A program made the translations under genes and the position numbers. The notes beneath the pieces are model-generated. The model saw only the letters and a list, made by a program, of their open reading frames with translations. It was not told where the DNA came from and ran no database searches. Positions 1-5,737 of a DNA stretch of 18,123 bases are shown here, piece after piece; position 1 is the stretch's first letter; each line of letters starts with the position of its first letter. This DNA comes from Clostridia bacterium (GTDB lineage Bacteria > Bacillota > Clostridia > Christensenellales > CAG-138): positions 1-18,123 of the forward strand of contig JAEDIC010000029.1 in assembly GCA_016292635.1 (NCBI GenBank), read 5' to 3'.

Positions 1-3
1 TCT

Positions 4-53
4 TTTGCTTCTTTTCTCTTTTCTTTTCCCGTGAAAAGAAAAAGAAAAGAAGA
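4..53. repeat. Terminal 50-bp inverted repeat, left copy (polypurine/polypyrimidine hairpin)
   Basis: This copy is perfectly complementary to 18074-18123 over 50 bp; identity stops at position 54. The repeat is itself a hairpin: 8-28 pairs with 33-52 as a 20-bp stem with a single bulged C (position 18) and a CCGT loop (29-32). One arm is almost pure C/T, the other almost pure A/G. No transposase or integrase is linked to it. It may be a dispersed intergenic repeat at which the contig broke, rather than the end of a mobile element. Confidence 0.9.
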
Positions 54-65
54 CGGCTCCCGGCT

Positions 66-106
66 AAAGAAAAACATAAGAAGAGCGCGCCCCCGGGACG
101 CGCTCT
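66..106 (-). terminator. Rho-independent terminator of the pepV/FTR-like unit
   Basis: On the minus strand an 8-bp perfect stem AGAGCGCG/CGCGCTCT (106-99 with 89-82, 9-nt loop) is followed by the T-rich run TCTTATGTTTTTCTTT (81-66). It lies 8 nt past the stop codon of the 114-311 gene, so it plausibly ends that transcript. Confidence 0.75.
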
Positions 107-113
107 CCTATCT

Positions 114-311
114 TTATTTTTCCTTGTAATACAGCATACAGTGACAGTAGCCTTCAAACTCCGGGTCCGCTATCTGCTCACGAAACTCACGGCACATGCA
201 CCTGGTATCCTCATTGACCTCCCGCACGCAGGGGCAATAGCCTCCCTTGGCTTTAAGGCCCTCACGCACCATGCGCACAACCTCGGCATCGTCATTAAGC
301 CTTACTTTCAT
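114..311 (-). CDS. Ferredoxin-thioredoxin reductase catalytic (beta) chain-like small iron-sulfur protein
   Basis: The 65-residue protein carries three CxC motifs: CPC at 26-28, CMC at 38-40 and CHC at 56-58, ending GYCHCMLYYK. This is the signature of the ferredoxin-thioredoxin reductase beta chain, where four cysteines hold a [4Fe-4S] cluster and two form the redox-active disulfide. The spacing here (CPC-x9-CMC-x15-CHC) differs from the plant enzyme (about x16 and x8) and the protein is much shorter, so it is a minimal version; no variable alpha subunit is nearby. The ATG lies 12 nt after the pepV stop with a GGAG-type site in the gap, so the two are almost certainly co-transcribed. Predicted role (inference): cytoplasmic ferredoxin-dependent disulfide reduction in an anaerobe. 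The family call is strong; the partner is unknown. Confidence 0.85.
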   Translation of the reverse strand: MKVRLNDDAEVVRMVREGLKAKGGYCPCVREVNEDTRCMCREFREQIADPEFEGYCHCMLYYKEK

Positions 312-323
312 GGTATTGCTCCG

Positions 324-1682
324 CTATTTTACGCAGGCAAGCTCAATTATGGCGTCTGCCATCAGCTTGGCGTCTTGAATGAAATCGTCCATGTTCAGGG
401 CTTCATCTACCATGTGCAGCCGGTTTTCACGGTATTCCCGCTCCACGCCGAAGGCAACGGCGGTGTCGAAATGGCGAGCGTATGTGCCGCCGCCTATGCG
501 CTTGGGTGCAGACATATCACCGGTGCGCTCACGGTATACCTTAAGCAGGCCGCTTACCAGCTCGCTGTCCTCAGGCACGAAATGTCCGGGGCTAAAGGTC
601 TCGTCACAGGCCGCTGCCATGGGCAGGGCGGCGGAAAGCTTTGCGCTTATCTCCTCCATCTGAACGGAGATGGGGGCGCGGATATCAATGCCGAGAGAAT
701 AGCCATTCCGGTTCCAGTCCATAAGGCCGATATTCAGGGTAAGGCGGCCGGACTCATCGCTCTTATCAAGGCCAACCGTCTCCCCGTTGTATTCCATGCC
801 GTAGGAGGCCTTTATGGCCTTAAGGGCGGCAAGGTCAGCCTCAGGCAGGGGCAGCCCGCAAAGGAGGCAAACCATCATCTGTATGGCGTTTTTGCCGCAT
901 TCGGGAGTGGACGCATGGGCGGCGCAGCCGGTGGCGACTATGGACACACCGCCATCAACGGCTTTGGCCTCAAAGCCCTCTTTATCGCCTATGGCAGCAG
1001 TTACCTGCTCAAGGGCGCAGGGCACAACGGCCTCCGCAAAGCCGGGAACGGCATTTACGACGGTGCCCGCCTTTATGGAAATTGAGGAGGGATATTCATA
1101 CCTAAAGCTGCCGTGGTATATATTCTTTTCGGAATTTACAAGAGGATATTCGGCGTCCGGAGAGAAGGCCATGTCGGGCACCTTCTCATGCTCCATGTAG
1201 TGGGCAAGGCAGCCCATTCCGCTTTCCTCATCGCAGCCGAATATGAGCCGTACCTTGCGGCGAAATTCAAAGCCCGCCTCCTTTACGGCGGCGAGGGCGT
1301 ATATGGAGGCTATTGCGGGGCCCTTGTCGTCCAGCGTTCCCCGGCCCACCATCCAGCCGTCTATTACCTTGCCCTCGTATGGGCCGGCCTTTGTCCAGCC
1401 GTCGCCCTCGGGCACAACGTCAAGATGGGTAAGTATTCCAAGGGTTTCATCTCCCTTGCCATAGTCCGCATAGCCGATATAGCCTTCCATGTTTACGGAT
1501 TTAAAGCCCATATCGTCGCATACGGCGAGGGTATGCTCCAATGCCTTGCGGCATTCCGGGCCGAAAGGCTCTCCGGGGGCGTCCCCACGGCAGCTTACGC
1601 TGTTGAAGGTAATAAGCTTCTGCAGGGCGGAGACCATTTCCTCCCTGCGGCTGTCTATCCATAGATCGGTTTTGCTGCTCAT
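324..1682 (-). CDS. pepV: M20-family dipeptidase PepV (Sapep-type metallopeptidase)
   Basis: This 452-residue cytoplasmic metal-dependent dipeptidase probably releases amino acids from dipeptides during peptide use. M20 metal-site motifs are all present: THLDVV (H86, D88), GTLDDKG (D118), DEESG (E152/E153), SPDAEYP (D176) and a C-terminal RLHMVDE (H423). They fall in nearly the same places as the ligands of lactobacillal PepV (H87, D119, E154, D177, H439), with E152 as the likely catalytic base. Length fits the family (about 450-470). The frame stays open upstream to 1859, but ATG 1682 is chosen because AGGAGG precedes it by 8 nt and the protein then begins where PepV begins. It is followed after 12 nt by the FTR-like gene, making a two-gene unit. 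I could not find a convincing promoter in 1683-1845. Confidence 0.93.
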   Translation of the reverse strand: MSSKTDLWIDSRREEMVSALQKLITFNSVSCRGDAPGEPFGPECRKALEHTLAVCDDMGFKSVNMEGYIGYADYGKGDETLGILTHLDVVPEGDGWTKAGPYEGKVIDGWMVGRGTLDDKGPAIASIYALAAVKEAGFEFRRKVRLIFGCDEESGMGCLAHYMEHEKVPDMAFSPDAEYPLVNSEKNIYHGSFRYEYPSSISIKAGTVVNAVPGFAEAVVPCALEQVTAAIGDKEGFEAKAVDGGVSIVATGCAAHASTPECGKNAIQMMVCLLCGLPLPEADLAALKAIKASYGMEYNGETVGLDKSDESGRLTLNIGLMDWNRNGYSLGIDIRAPISVQMEEISAKLSAALPMAAACDETFSPGHFVPEDSELVSGLLKVYRERTGDMSAPKRIGGGTYARHFDTAVAFGVEREYRENRLHMVDEALNMDDFIQDAKLMADAIIELACVK

Positions 1683-1772
1683 AAAGTAAACCTCCTGATA
1701 AAATTCATGGTATGAAAAAGGGGTTATTACAATGACAGTATTATGAAATCCACGGGATTGAAAAGGATAGCA

Positions 1773-1791
1773 GCAGGGTTTCATTCCCTGC
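1773..1791. other. Short hairpin between yitT-like gene and pepV
   Basis: GCAGGG (1773-1778) pairs with CCCTGC (1786-1791) around a 7-nt loop. Read on the plus strand it is followed by GGCTTTTTCC and resembles a terminator, but no plus-strand gene precedes it. On the minus strand it lies in the putative pepV leader. It may be half of a bidirectional terminator region or a leader structure; the role is unknown. Confidence 0.35.
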
Positions 1792-1845
1792 GGCTTTTTC
1801 CGGCCGGGAGCCTTTATGGCGACAGGCAAAGGCCGAAATGCCCGC

Positions 1846-1865
1846 AAAAGCGGCAACACCGCTTT
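1846..1865 (-). terminator. Rho-independent terminator downstream of the yitT-like gene
   Basis: On the minus strand AAAGCGG (1865-1859) pairs with CCGCTTT (1853-1847) around a 5-nt loop, running into a short TTTT. It starts 17 nt past the stop of the 1883-2746 gene. The T run is short, so termination may be partial, leaving read-through into pepV possible. Confidence 0.6.
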
Positions 1866-1882
1866 CGCGAAGGGCTGCGCCG

Positions 1883-2746
1883 CTATATTTCCTCCGTAAA
1901 GTGGTCCTTGAATCCCTCGCCGAATATCTCCGTTGCGCTGGATACTATCATAAAGGCATCAGGATCCTCCTGCTGAACGATCTGACGCACCTTTGGGAAG
2001 AGGGCCTTTCGCATGGCGCAGAGCAGTACCTGCTTTTCGGCGCCGGAGTAAGCGCCCTTGCCCTGAAGGTAGGTTACGCCTATATCCAGCTCGGAAAGTA
2101 TCCTGTCCGCAACCTGCTTTGCTCTGTCGCTTATTATGAACAAAGACTTGGCTTCATCCGGCCCATACAGCACAAGGTCCATCACCATGCTGGATATCAC
2201 AAGCGCAATGCCCGCATAAAGCGCATTTTCAATATTGCCGAACACAATGGCGGAAATGGCAACTATCACGGTATCCGTAATCGCAAAGAGAGTGCCGGTG
2301 CGAAGGTGACGGTATTTAAGCCTGAGAAGCTTTACCAGTATATCCGAGCCGCCGGTGGTGCCGCCGCATTTAAATACTATGCCCATACCTATTGCCATAA
2401 GCACGCCGCCAACTATGCCGCAAAGCAGCTTATCCTCAATGCCCACCCTGACGGCGGACAGCCAGTTTATCATAAAGGAGGAAAGCACGGTGGACACCAC
2501 GGTATACATAAGAAAGCTTTTGCCGAATCGTTTTGCCCCGATGATAAGCAGGGGTATGTTTATGATGAGCACAAGGGTGCCGGTGGGTATGCTGGTGGCG
2601 TAGGATATCATTATGGCGATACCGGTAACGCCGCCGGGAGCAAGGTCGTTTGGGTCCAGGAAAATGGCGATTCCCGCCGCATATATAAGGCATCCCGCTA
2701 TTATGGCAATATAGCGCAGCAATATGTCTTTTGCGGTGGCTTTCAT
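1883..2746 (-). CDS. YitT family membrane protein (DUF161/DUF2179)
   Basis: The 287-residue integral membrane protein has about six hydrophobic segments in residues 10-195, including a glycine/threonine motif GGTTGGSD near 128-135 between membrane spans. A soluble C-terminal domain (about 200-275) matches the DUF2179 type, with an LQGKGAYSGAEK stretch. This architecture and length (about 280-290) are typical of the YitT family, whose transport function remains undefined. The frame extends to 2791, but ATG 2746 is preferred: AGGAGAAG lies 7-8 nt upstream and the extension would run into the preceding terminator. It has its own promoter candidate upstream (2812-2841), with a terminator hairpin lying between that promoter and the ribosome binding site. 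Confidence 0.9.
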   Translation of the reverse strand: MKATAKDILLRYIAIIAGCLIYAAGIAIFLDPNDLAPGGVTGIAIMISYATSIPTGTLVLIINIPLLIIGAKRFGKSFLMYTVVSTVLSSFMINWLSAVRVGIEDKLLCGIVGGVLMAIGMGIVFKCGGTTGGSDILVKLLRLKYRHLRTGTLFAITDTVIVAISAIVFGNIENALYAGIALVISSMVMDLVLYGPDEAKSLFIISDRAKQVADRILSELDIGVTYLQGKGAYSGAEKQVLLCAMRKALFPKVRQIVQQEDPDAFMIVSSATEIFGEGFKDHFTEEI

Positions 2747-2761
2747 TTGGGCTTCTCCTTT

Positions 2762-2796
2762 TAAAAAATAAAAGCCCCCTGGCGCAGCCACGGGGC
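2762..2796 (-). terminator. Terminator after the DUF1846 gene, directly upstream of the yitT-like start
   Basis: On the minus strand GCCCC-G-TGG (2796-2788) pairs with CCA-G-GGGGC (2782-2774) around a 5-nt loop, with the bases at 2791 and 2779 unpaired. TTTTATTTTTT follows. The T run ends just before the AGGAGAAG ribosome binding site of the 1883-2746 gene, so the element could end the DUF1846 transcript and also attenuate the downstream gene. Confidence 0.8.
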
Positions 2797-2811
2797 CATT
2801 CCCATATTATA

Positions 2812-2841
2812 ATTTTACCCTTTGGGCCGAGGCCCTGTCAA
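2812..2841 (-). promoter_or_regulatory. Sigma-A-type promoter candidate for the yitT-like gene
   Basis: On the minus strand a perfect TTGACA (2841-2836) is followed after 18 nt by TAAAAT (2817-2812). A TATAAT also occurs at 2811-2806, but its 24-nt spacing is too long. It sits in the 101-nt gap between the DUF1846 stop and the yitT-like start, upstream of the terminator hairpin. The spacer contains the small palindrome GGGCCTCGGCCC. Confidence 0.6.
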
Positions 2842-2847
2842 GGAAGG

Positions 2848-4332
2848 CTATTTGTGATACAGCCTCTTGGTCTGATAGCGGGGCTCGCAGGTAACGTTCA
2901 GCCCCAGTTTGCGGAAGGTGCTTGCATCCACGCCGGAAAGAATAACGCTGGAGTGCGCCTCGCAGCCCTTCAGCTTGTCCAGCTGGCGCATTGCCATCTC
3001 GGCGGTGGGGTTGGTGGCGGCGGATATGGAGAGGGCGATAAGCACCTCGTCCACATGAAGCCTTGGATTATGGTTGCCAAGATGGTTTACCTTAAGGTCT
3101 TGTATTGGCTCTATTACGATGGGAGATATAAGGTGCATATCCTTCTGTATGCCCCCAAGCTTTTTAAGGGCGTTCAGCAATGCTGCGGAGGACGCCCCAA
3201 GGAGCTTGCTGGTCTTGCCGGTGATTATCTCGCCGCTTGGCAGCTCTATTGCGGCGGCGGGCTGACCGGTCTCTTCCGCCCTTTCAAGGGCGGCGTTTAC
3301 CACCGGCCTGTGTTCCGCGGCGGTGATATCCAGCTGGTTCATCAGCAGGCGTATCTTTTCCGCGGGGCGGCTGTCGCTCATGCCCTGGCGGGCGGTACAC
3401 ATGGCGGCGTAATAGCGGCGGATTATCTCCTTACAGGAGGCCTCGCGGCAGACCTCATCGTCGGTTATGCAGCTTCCTATCATATTCACGCCCATGTCGG
3501 TTGGGGATTTATAGGGGGATTCCCCATATATGCGCTTGAATATGGCGTTCAGCACCGGGAATACCTCCACATCCCGGTTGTAGTTCACCGTGGTGACCCC
3601 GTATGCGTCCAGATGGAAGGGGTCTATCATGTTAACGTCGTTAAGGTCGGCTGTGGCGGCCTCATAGGCAACGTTTATGGGGTGCTTCAGGGGAAGGTTC
3701 CATATTGGGAAGGTCTCAAACTTGGCGTAGCCCGCCCGTATGCCCCGCTTATGCTCATGATAGAGCTGGGACAGGCAGGTGGCCATCTTGCCGCTGCCGG
3801 GGCCGGGGGCGGTTATTACCACCAGAGAACGCTCGGTTTCAATGTACTCGTTGCGCCCAAAGCCATCCTCGCTTACTATAAGCTCAACGTTTGTGGGGTA
3901 GCCAACTATGGGGTAGTGACGGTATACCCGTATGCCCAGCTGCTCAAGGCGGCGCTGGAAGGCGTCCGCCGCGTGCTGCCCCTGATACTGGGTAAGCACC
4001 ACGCTGCCAACATAGAGGCCGATGCTGCGGAAGGCGTCGATGAGCCGCATAACGTCAAGGTCGTAGGTTATGCCAAGGTCGCCCCGCACCTTATTCTTTT
4101 CGATGTCCCCCGCATTTATTACGATGACTATCTCCGCATGGTCGGAAAGCTGCATCAGCATCCTTATCTTGCTGTCCGGCTCAAAGCCCGGCAGCACGCG
4201 GGCAGCATGGAAATCGTCAAACAGCTTGCCGCCAAACTCCATATACAGCTTGCCGCCAAACTGGCTCAGCCTTTCCTTTATATGCTGAGACTGCAGGGAC
4301 AGATATTTTTCGTTGTCAAAACCAAGCCTCAT
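2848..4332 (-). CDS. DUF1846 domain-containing protein
   Basis: This 494-residue soluble protein matches the conserved DUF1846 family of Firmicutes and related anaerobes in length and in characteristic stretches (MRLGFDNEKYL at the start, DLGITYDLDV at 85-94, SDHAEIVIVINAGDIE near 63-78). A P-loop-like APGPGSGK occurs at 175-182, consistent with nucleotide or phosphate binding, but no reaction is established for the family. The frame is open to 4452; ATG 4332 is chosen because the family begins with this M-R-L-G-F sequence and AGGGGGAA lies just upstream. A good promoter (4397-4425) precedes it and a terminator (2762-2796) follows, so it looks monocistronic. The function should be regarded as unknown. 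Confidence 0.92.
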   Translation of the reverse strand: MRLGFDNEKYLSLQSQHIKERLSQFGGKLYMEFGGKLFDDFHAARVLPGFEPDSKIRMLMQLSDHAEIVIVINAGDIEKNKVRGDLGITYDLDVMRLIDAFRSIGLYVGSVVLTQYQGQHAADAFQRRLEQLGIRVYRHYPIVGYPTNVELIVSEDGFGRNEYIETERSLVVITAPGPGSGKMATCLSQLYHEHKRGIRAGYAKFETFPIWNLPLKHPINVAYEAATADLNDVNMIDPFHLDAYGVTTVNYNRDVEVFPVLNAIFKRIYGESPYKSPTDMGVNMIGSCITDDEVCREASCKEIIRRYYAAMCTARQGMSDSRPAEKIRLLMNQLDITAAEHRPVVNAALERAEETGQPAAAIELPSGEIITGKTSKLLGASSAALLNALKKLGGIQKDMHLISPIVIEPIQDLKVNHLGNHNPRLHVDEVLIALSISAATNPTAEMAMRQLDKLKGCEAHSSVILSGVDASTFRKLGLNVTCEPRYQTKRLYHK

Positions 4333-4396
4333 AATTCCCCCTAATTGTTTTTTCCCTAAAGAATTGAACGTTTCGATAAAAATAAAATACGCAAAT

Positions 4397-4425
4397 ATTA
4401 TATCCCTCCGGGCACCTGTTTGCAA
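4397..4425 (-). promoter_or_regulatory. Sigma-A promoter for the DUF1846 gene
   Basis: On the minus strand TTGCAA (4425-4420) is followed after exactly 17 nt by TATAAT (4402-4397). This leaves a leader of about 55-60 nt before the ATG at 4332. Confidence 0.65.
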
Positions 4426-4510
4426 TGCGATATTCCTATAAAAATTCAGCATAAGACCATTATCAAATCAAATAAAAATCCCCGCTCCAAAATGAAGTAG
4501 TCAATAGGTA

Positions 4511-4797
4511 GCAGACACAAAATATCTTATGCCACCAGTTCTGTTCTAAACATGACCGGTGGTTTTCCCTTTTGCTCAAGACCAGCTTCTCCCTGTTCCA
4601 AATATGCTTTTGTTCAATATTGTACCTGACGATGGCGAATACCTTGGCTTTCCCAATTACGCACAGATGCACCACCAAGAACCTGTTTTACAATTTCAAG
4701 CTTCTCTTCTTTGCTTCGCATGGTATATTTCCTTGGCATATTACCACCTCCGTTCCTATAATAACGCAAAAATAATGGCAGGCACTTTGGTGTCTGC
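4511..4797 (-). mobile_element. Internally deleted IS3-type element (MITE-like remnant)
   Basis: The ends are imperfect inverted repeats: GCAGACACAAAAT at 4511-4523 and, on the other strand, GCAGACACCAAAG at 4797-4785 (11 of 13 identical). Between them is only a start-proximal fragment of an IS3-family OrfA, read on the minus strand (4527-4739); no OrfB catalytic core remains. The outer right end also folds on itself (GGCAGGCAC/GTGTCTGCC). No clear target-site duplication is visible next to the ends. Confidence 0.6.
4527..4739 (-). pseudogene. IS3-family transposase OrfA fragment with in-frame stop
   Basis: From ATG 4739, with a GGAGGTGG ribosome binding site upstream, the frame reads MPRKYTMRSKEEKLEIVKQV and continues as a typical IS3/IS150-type OrfA helix-turn-helix. 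A TGA at 4616-4614 interrupts it where relatives would have tryptophan (Q-Y-stop-T-K-A-Y-L-E-Q-G). The same frame then continues GEAGLEQKGKP before a TAA at 4529-4527. The leucine zipper and all of OrfB are missing. It is inactive; the TGA is best read as a nonsense mutation because TGA is the normal stop of intact genes here. Confidence 0.75.
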
Positions 4798-4872
4798 CGT
4801 TATTTTATCGCTTCACTATTGCGGCTCCTTATATAAGTGCCTTGCAGCCCCTCCTGCCCCTTTCGGAAAATA

Positions 4873-4901
4873 TTGACATTGTTTTTATACGGAATTATAG
4901 T
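4873..4901 (+). promoter_or_regulatory. Sigma-A promoter for the YhhN family gene
   Basis: Perfect TTGACA (4873-4878), a 17-nt spacer, then TATAGT (4896-4901). The GGAGG at 4911-4915 follows closely, so the leader is very short, roughly 15-20 nt. Confidence 0.75.
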
Positions 4902-4923
4902 AAACAAAAAGGAGGCCGATAAT

Positions 4924-5607
4924 ATGTTTCCGGAGATGGCTCTGATATGCATTGCGGGGCTTGTTGTGGATATATGCTTTATAAAAGCTGAGTACGCAGG
5001 GAAGATGGCCCGGGCTACGCTGCTCAAGGGGATAGCCTCATGCTTCTTTGTGCTGCTGGGCCTTGTGTGCTATCTGGAAAACACCACTGACTTTGGCCGG
5101 CTGATACTGATAGGGCTGGCGCTGGGCATGGTGGGGGATGTGTTCCTGAATTTACGCAATCAGTTTGAAGGCGGAAAGTCCAGAAAGATATTCGCAGTGG
5201 GTATTCTGGCCTTCCTCAGCGGGCATTATCTGTACATTGCCGCCCTGATAGGCAGAAGCAGCCGCATACTGCTGCCTGCGCTTGCGGCAACGGCGGTGCT
5301 CTCCGTCCTTGCCATACCGCCGCTGATGAAGCGGATCACCGCGCCCAGCAAGGGGCTCAAGCTGTTTGGCTATGTGTACCTTGTGACTGTGATAGCCATG
5401 TTTTCCTTTGCGGCTATGCTGCTGATAATGGAAGGACAGTCTGCAATGCATATTGTATTTACCATAGGCGCGCTGCTGTTTGTGGTAAGCGACTTTATAA
5501 TGATCTATTACAGCTTCGGCAAAAAGATAAAGCCCCTCAGGGCAATAAATCTTCTCAGCTATTATGCGGGTCAGCTTCTCATAGCCGCATGCATACTGCT
5601 ATCTTAA
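4924..5607 (+). CDS. YhhN family membrane protein (putative lysoplasmalogenase)
   Basis: The 227-residue, almost wholly hydrophobic protein has about eight membrane segments. YhhN/TMEM86 landmarks are present: GMVGDVFL (G71-D72), a LSGHYLY histidine at 101, VVSD (S189-D190) and SYYAGQ near 212-217. Characterised relatives hydrolyse the vinyl-ether bond of lysoplasmalogens. Plasmalogens occur in many anaerobic Clostridia, which makes that role plausible, but it is inference from the family. ATG 4924 is chosen over the longer frame opening at 4837 because AAGGAGG precedes it by 8 nt and the promoter at 4873-4901 lies inside the longer version. A terminator follows directly (5616-5656), so it is monocistronic. 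Confidence 0.85.
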   Translation: MFPEMALICIAGLVVDICFIKAEYAGKMARATLLKGIASCFFVLLGLVCYLENTTDFGRLILIGLALGMVGDVFLNLRNQFEGGKSRKIFAVGILAFLSGHYLYIAALIGRSSRILLPALAATAVLSVLAIPPLMKRITAPSKGLKLFGYVYLVTVIAMFSFAAMLLIMEGQSAMHIVFTIGALLFVVSDFIMIYYSFGKKIKPLRAINLLSYYAGQLLIAACILLS

Positions 5608-5615
5608 GGCATTGG

Positions 5616-5656
5616 GGGACCGCTGTATACCGGAGCAGTTCCGCTTTTGTTTTTTA
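5616..5656 (+). terminator. Terminator after the YhhN family gene
   Basis: GGGACCGCT (5616-5624) pairs with AGCAGTTCC (5634-5642), with one C-A mismatch and one G-T pair. It is followed by CTTTTGTTTTTT. It begins 9 nt after the stop codon. Confidence 0.7.
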
Positions 5657-5737
5657 CCGGCTGATGCCTGGTTCAGCATCCTGTAAAGGGTCATATCTGT
5701 ATATCAAATAAAAAAACTGTATTGAAGGAGTAAAATC

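Noticed and set aside
141..1085. 314-codon open frame on the plus strand opposite pepV
   Set aside because: It mirrors the codon pattern of the minus-strand pepV, whose metal-site motifs are all intact. The mirrored frame gives a composition without recognisable domains and has no good ribosome binding site.
1740..1768. Promoter for pepV around CATAAT (1745-1740, minus strand)
   Set aside because: No acceptable -35 hexamer lies 15-19 nt upstream, and the -10 differs at a key position.
2731..4344. 537-codon open frame on the plus strand opposite the DUF1846 gene
   Set aside because: This is an antisense shadow of a well-recognised family gene with its own promoter, ribosome binding site and terminator on the minus strand.
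5657..5737. Promoter for the hydrolase gene
   Set aside because: Several AT-rich hexamers occur (TGTATA, TATATC), but none has a matching -35 at normal spacing, so nothing is called.
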